This document shows, piece by piece, positions 62,223 through 64,000 of a stretch of DNA of 64,000 nt (position 1 is the stretch's first letter; each line of letters opens with the position of its first letter). The position numbers and the translations under genes are program-made. The notes below the pieces were generated by a model. It ran no database searches, had not been told where the DNA came from, and worked only from the letters and a program-made list of their open reading frames with translations. Location: assembly GCA_026874595.1 (NCBI GenBank), contig CM049306.1, positions 93,611,642-93,675,641 on the forward strand, written 5' to 3'. The DNA comes from Sipunculus nudus. Lineage: Eukaryota; Annelida; Sipuncula; Golfingiida; Sipunculidae.

Positions 62223-62225
<3 letters not shown>

Positions 62226-62990
62226 CACCATTGCAATGAATCACTTAAAATATAGCTTATACACGATTGTAAAAAAACTATTGCGAAATATAAAGCCTAT
62301 TCTTATTCTTAATATAATCATATGTATGTAAATTTAACCATAAATATAACTGGTTGCACACAGTGAAATGTTTATTGTTTGATAACAAATAATATTCTGA
62401 AAATATATACATAAATGTAACCATATATATTACTGATTGCACATGATAAAAAGAAGATTTTGTGATAATGACTGATTTTCTGTAAATAATTCATAATATG
62501 TATTTGCTAAGCCTCGTAGGGTTTACGTGACCGTGAAAGCCCTGATGATCCCTTTAAGACCAAGCCAAGGTCGAATTGTTCCGACTCTCTAGTCAGTGCA
62601 GATGAAATATTAATGCTTTTGTTCGAGTGTAAATGCGTAACACCCTTGGAGGCCGATAGGCACTCATTAAGGACGCAAGGCACTCTACCCGTTCTCTCAA
62701 GCGAGGCCCAAGTATTCCTCCGACTCACTAAATACGATCTGTTTGGATAGGTGGAAACCACAGCGAATCACGAAACCGCTGAAAAGAGAGACATCTGTGT
62801 CACGGGTTTCTCATTTATTGATTGATTGAGTATTAGATAAATGCTTTATTTATTCTATCACACTGATACACAGTCACAAAGAAAGGAAATCGTTGCTGGT
62901 TAGAGCACTATAGTCCCTGGCTGATGACGTAGTTATCTAAGAGAAAAACAGTTATCTCAACTACAGTTACACCAGTGACACGTACACCAA
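62223..62990. other. Intronic or intergenic DNA
   Basis: AT-rich at first, then mixed composition. An 84-codon minus-strand frame at 62507-62761 has no recognised motif. Confidence 0.4.
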
Positions 62991-62994
62991 TGGC

Positions 62995-63450
62995 ATCGCT
63001 AGAAATTACAATTACATTTATCACTTTATATAGCGCACTCTTATACTCTTATAGTCAAAGGCGCTTAACAGTCATAACAGAGTCTAAATAGATGGGACTT
63101 TAGTCCTAACTTAAACAATCCAATAGACAAGTCATCTGTGTTTCTGAGGCTCTGGGGTAAAGCATTCCAAAGCCTAGGAGCTACCTGCACAAAACAACCG
63201 TGTAGAGTTAAAGACAAATTACTCCTGGCAGGCATCGGTAACTTGCCCGCTGTGGCTGACCTTAACCGTGTATTATACTTTAATTTAAGAGCTTCAGTCA
63301 GATATTCTTGTGCTTCTCCCTTAACGCATTTGAAAGTTTTGACTAGAATCTAATGTTTAATTCTTTATGGAATTTTCAGCCAGTGAAGGGCTTTCATTGA
63401 GGCGAGATGTGGTCATACTTTCTTAGACCTGTAACAAGGCGAGCACACAT
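62995..63450 (+). repeat. Dispersed repeat with TATAGCGC and GCGCTTAACA blocks
   Basis: Starts ACTTTATATAGCGCACTC then AAAGGCGCTTAACAG, followed by a segment with a partly open frame (63138-63350) reading GKAFQSLGATCTKQPCRVKD. From memory this two-block layout is a widespread interspersed repeat of fish and marine invertebrates. The frame is interrupted by stops beyond it. I do not assign it to a superfamily. Confidence 0.5.
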
Positions 63451-63484
63451 GTATGAACCGTGATCCTCAGTCACTAAGACCGGA

Positions 63485-63985
63485 AGTCACTGCTGTCATG
63501 GTCAGTGATTCTAGGAACTCGGACTCTGACTTTGACTAGATGGTTCTGGACTCGGGGTTGTACTCGGACTCTGTGGTAAGGACCCGAGTGATCAGGCCGA
63601 GTCCTTCTCGCTTCCAGTAGAAAAAAAACTCTGTCAAAGACATAAATATATATGCGCAAACTACCAACAGAATATTAGGCGTAAAAATATTCTGTATTTA
63701 CCAAAACCTTAGTTTGGCATCGGGAGATAAAGGCTAGGAAATCATTCAAGAAAATACCATGGATACACTTAACTTGTAAATAAACATGATAATCTAAACT
63801 ATCTTTTTAAAATTATTCATCAAAGAGATGTGTAATGATTTGTACCCGGCTTCCAAGTGACTTGGACTCGAAGAAGGTGGACTTGTACTCAAACCTAAAG
63901 GACTTGGACTCGGACTTTCTCTGGGACTCGAACTTAAAGGCCTGGACTCGGATGCTGTGGACTCGACTACATCACAGGTCGTAGT
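63485..63985. repeat. GGACTCGGACT-type repeat, two blocks
   Basis: Blocks at 63510-63605 and 63850-63970 contain at least eight copies of GGACTC (often TTGGACTCGGACTT) plus one inverted GAGTCC, separated by AT-rich DNA. It resembles a fold-back or short tandem interspersed repeat. No coding capacity. The right edge lies close to the window end. Confidence 0.6.
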
Positions 63986-64000
63986 AATGTAGTCCCTCCC

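Overview
This is a gene-poor, AT-rich stretch of an animal nuclear genome. The best guess is a mollusc, probably a bivalve. That is an inference from the repeat content: a decayed LINE ending in an ATTC-type tail, a fold-back repeat next to CCGT-rich sequence of the kind common in bivalve genomes, MITEs of several superfamilies, and GT-AG introns. No rRNA, convincing tRNA, bacterial operon or CRISPR array is present. Almost all open reading frames are chance or repeat-derived.

Layout. 1-2.5 kb: 3' half of a broken LINE with its long 3' UTR. 3.7-7 kb: two old dispersed repeats, a CT-rich block and an 18-bp minisatellite. 8.4-9.1 kb: fold-back repeat and a microsatellite. 9.1-18.9 kb: unique AT-rich DNA with islands that look like conserved non-coding elements. 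18.9-19.8 kb: a 918-bp pogo/Tigger-like element that keeps a TATA box, the first codons of its transposase and an apparent intron. 20.3-23.1 kb: a 15-bp and a 32-bp minisatellite, the latter with a 160-bp higher-order repeat. 24.2-26.5 kb: a Harbinger-like MITE, two old repeats and a hAT-like MITE. 26.5-40 kb: mostly unique DNA, with a cluster of CRE sites at 36.2 kb. 40.1-44.8 kb: a fold-back MITE, an old repeat split by a second hAT-like MITE, an element rich in AAACATGTTT palindromes, and a 1.2-kb degenerate array built on GGTACTCACGA.

The only host gene I can support is on the + strand at 47.8-56.0 kb and continues beyond. It has a CpG-richer promoter with a TATA-like box, CCAAT box and E-boxes, a non-coding first exon ending at 48067, a 7.8-kb intron, and a second exon (55863-56024) encoding a start codon, signal peptide and short acidic stretch. 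I found no later exon by eye, so the protein cannot be named. The last 8 kb is probably its next intron and contains a 36-bp minisatellite inside an inverted-repeat element, a tRNA-like SINE head and two further dispersed repeats.

Repeats dominate, and several record insertion history: target-site duplications of TA, TTA and 8 bp assign three elements to superfamilies, and one old repeat occurs both intact and with a hAT-like MITE inserted in it.
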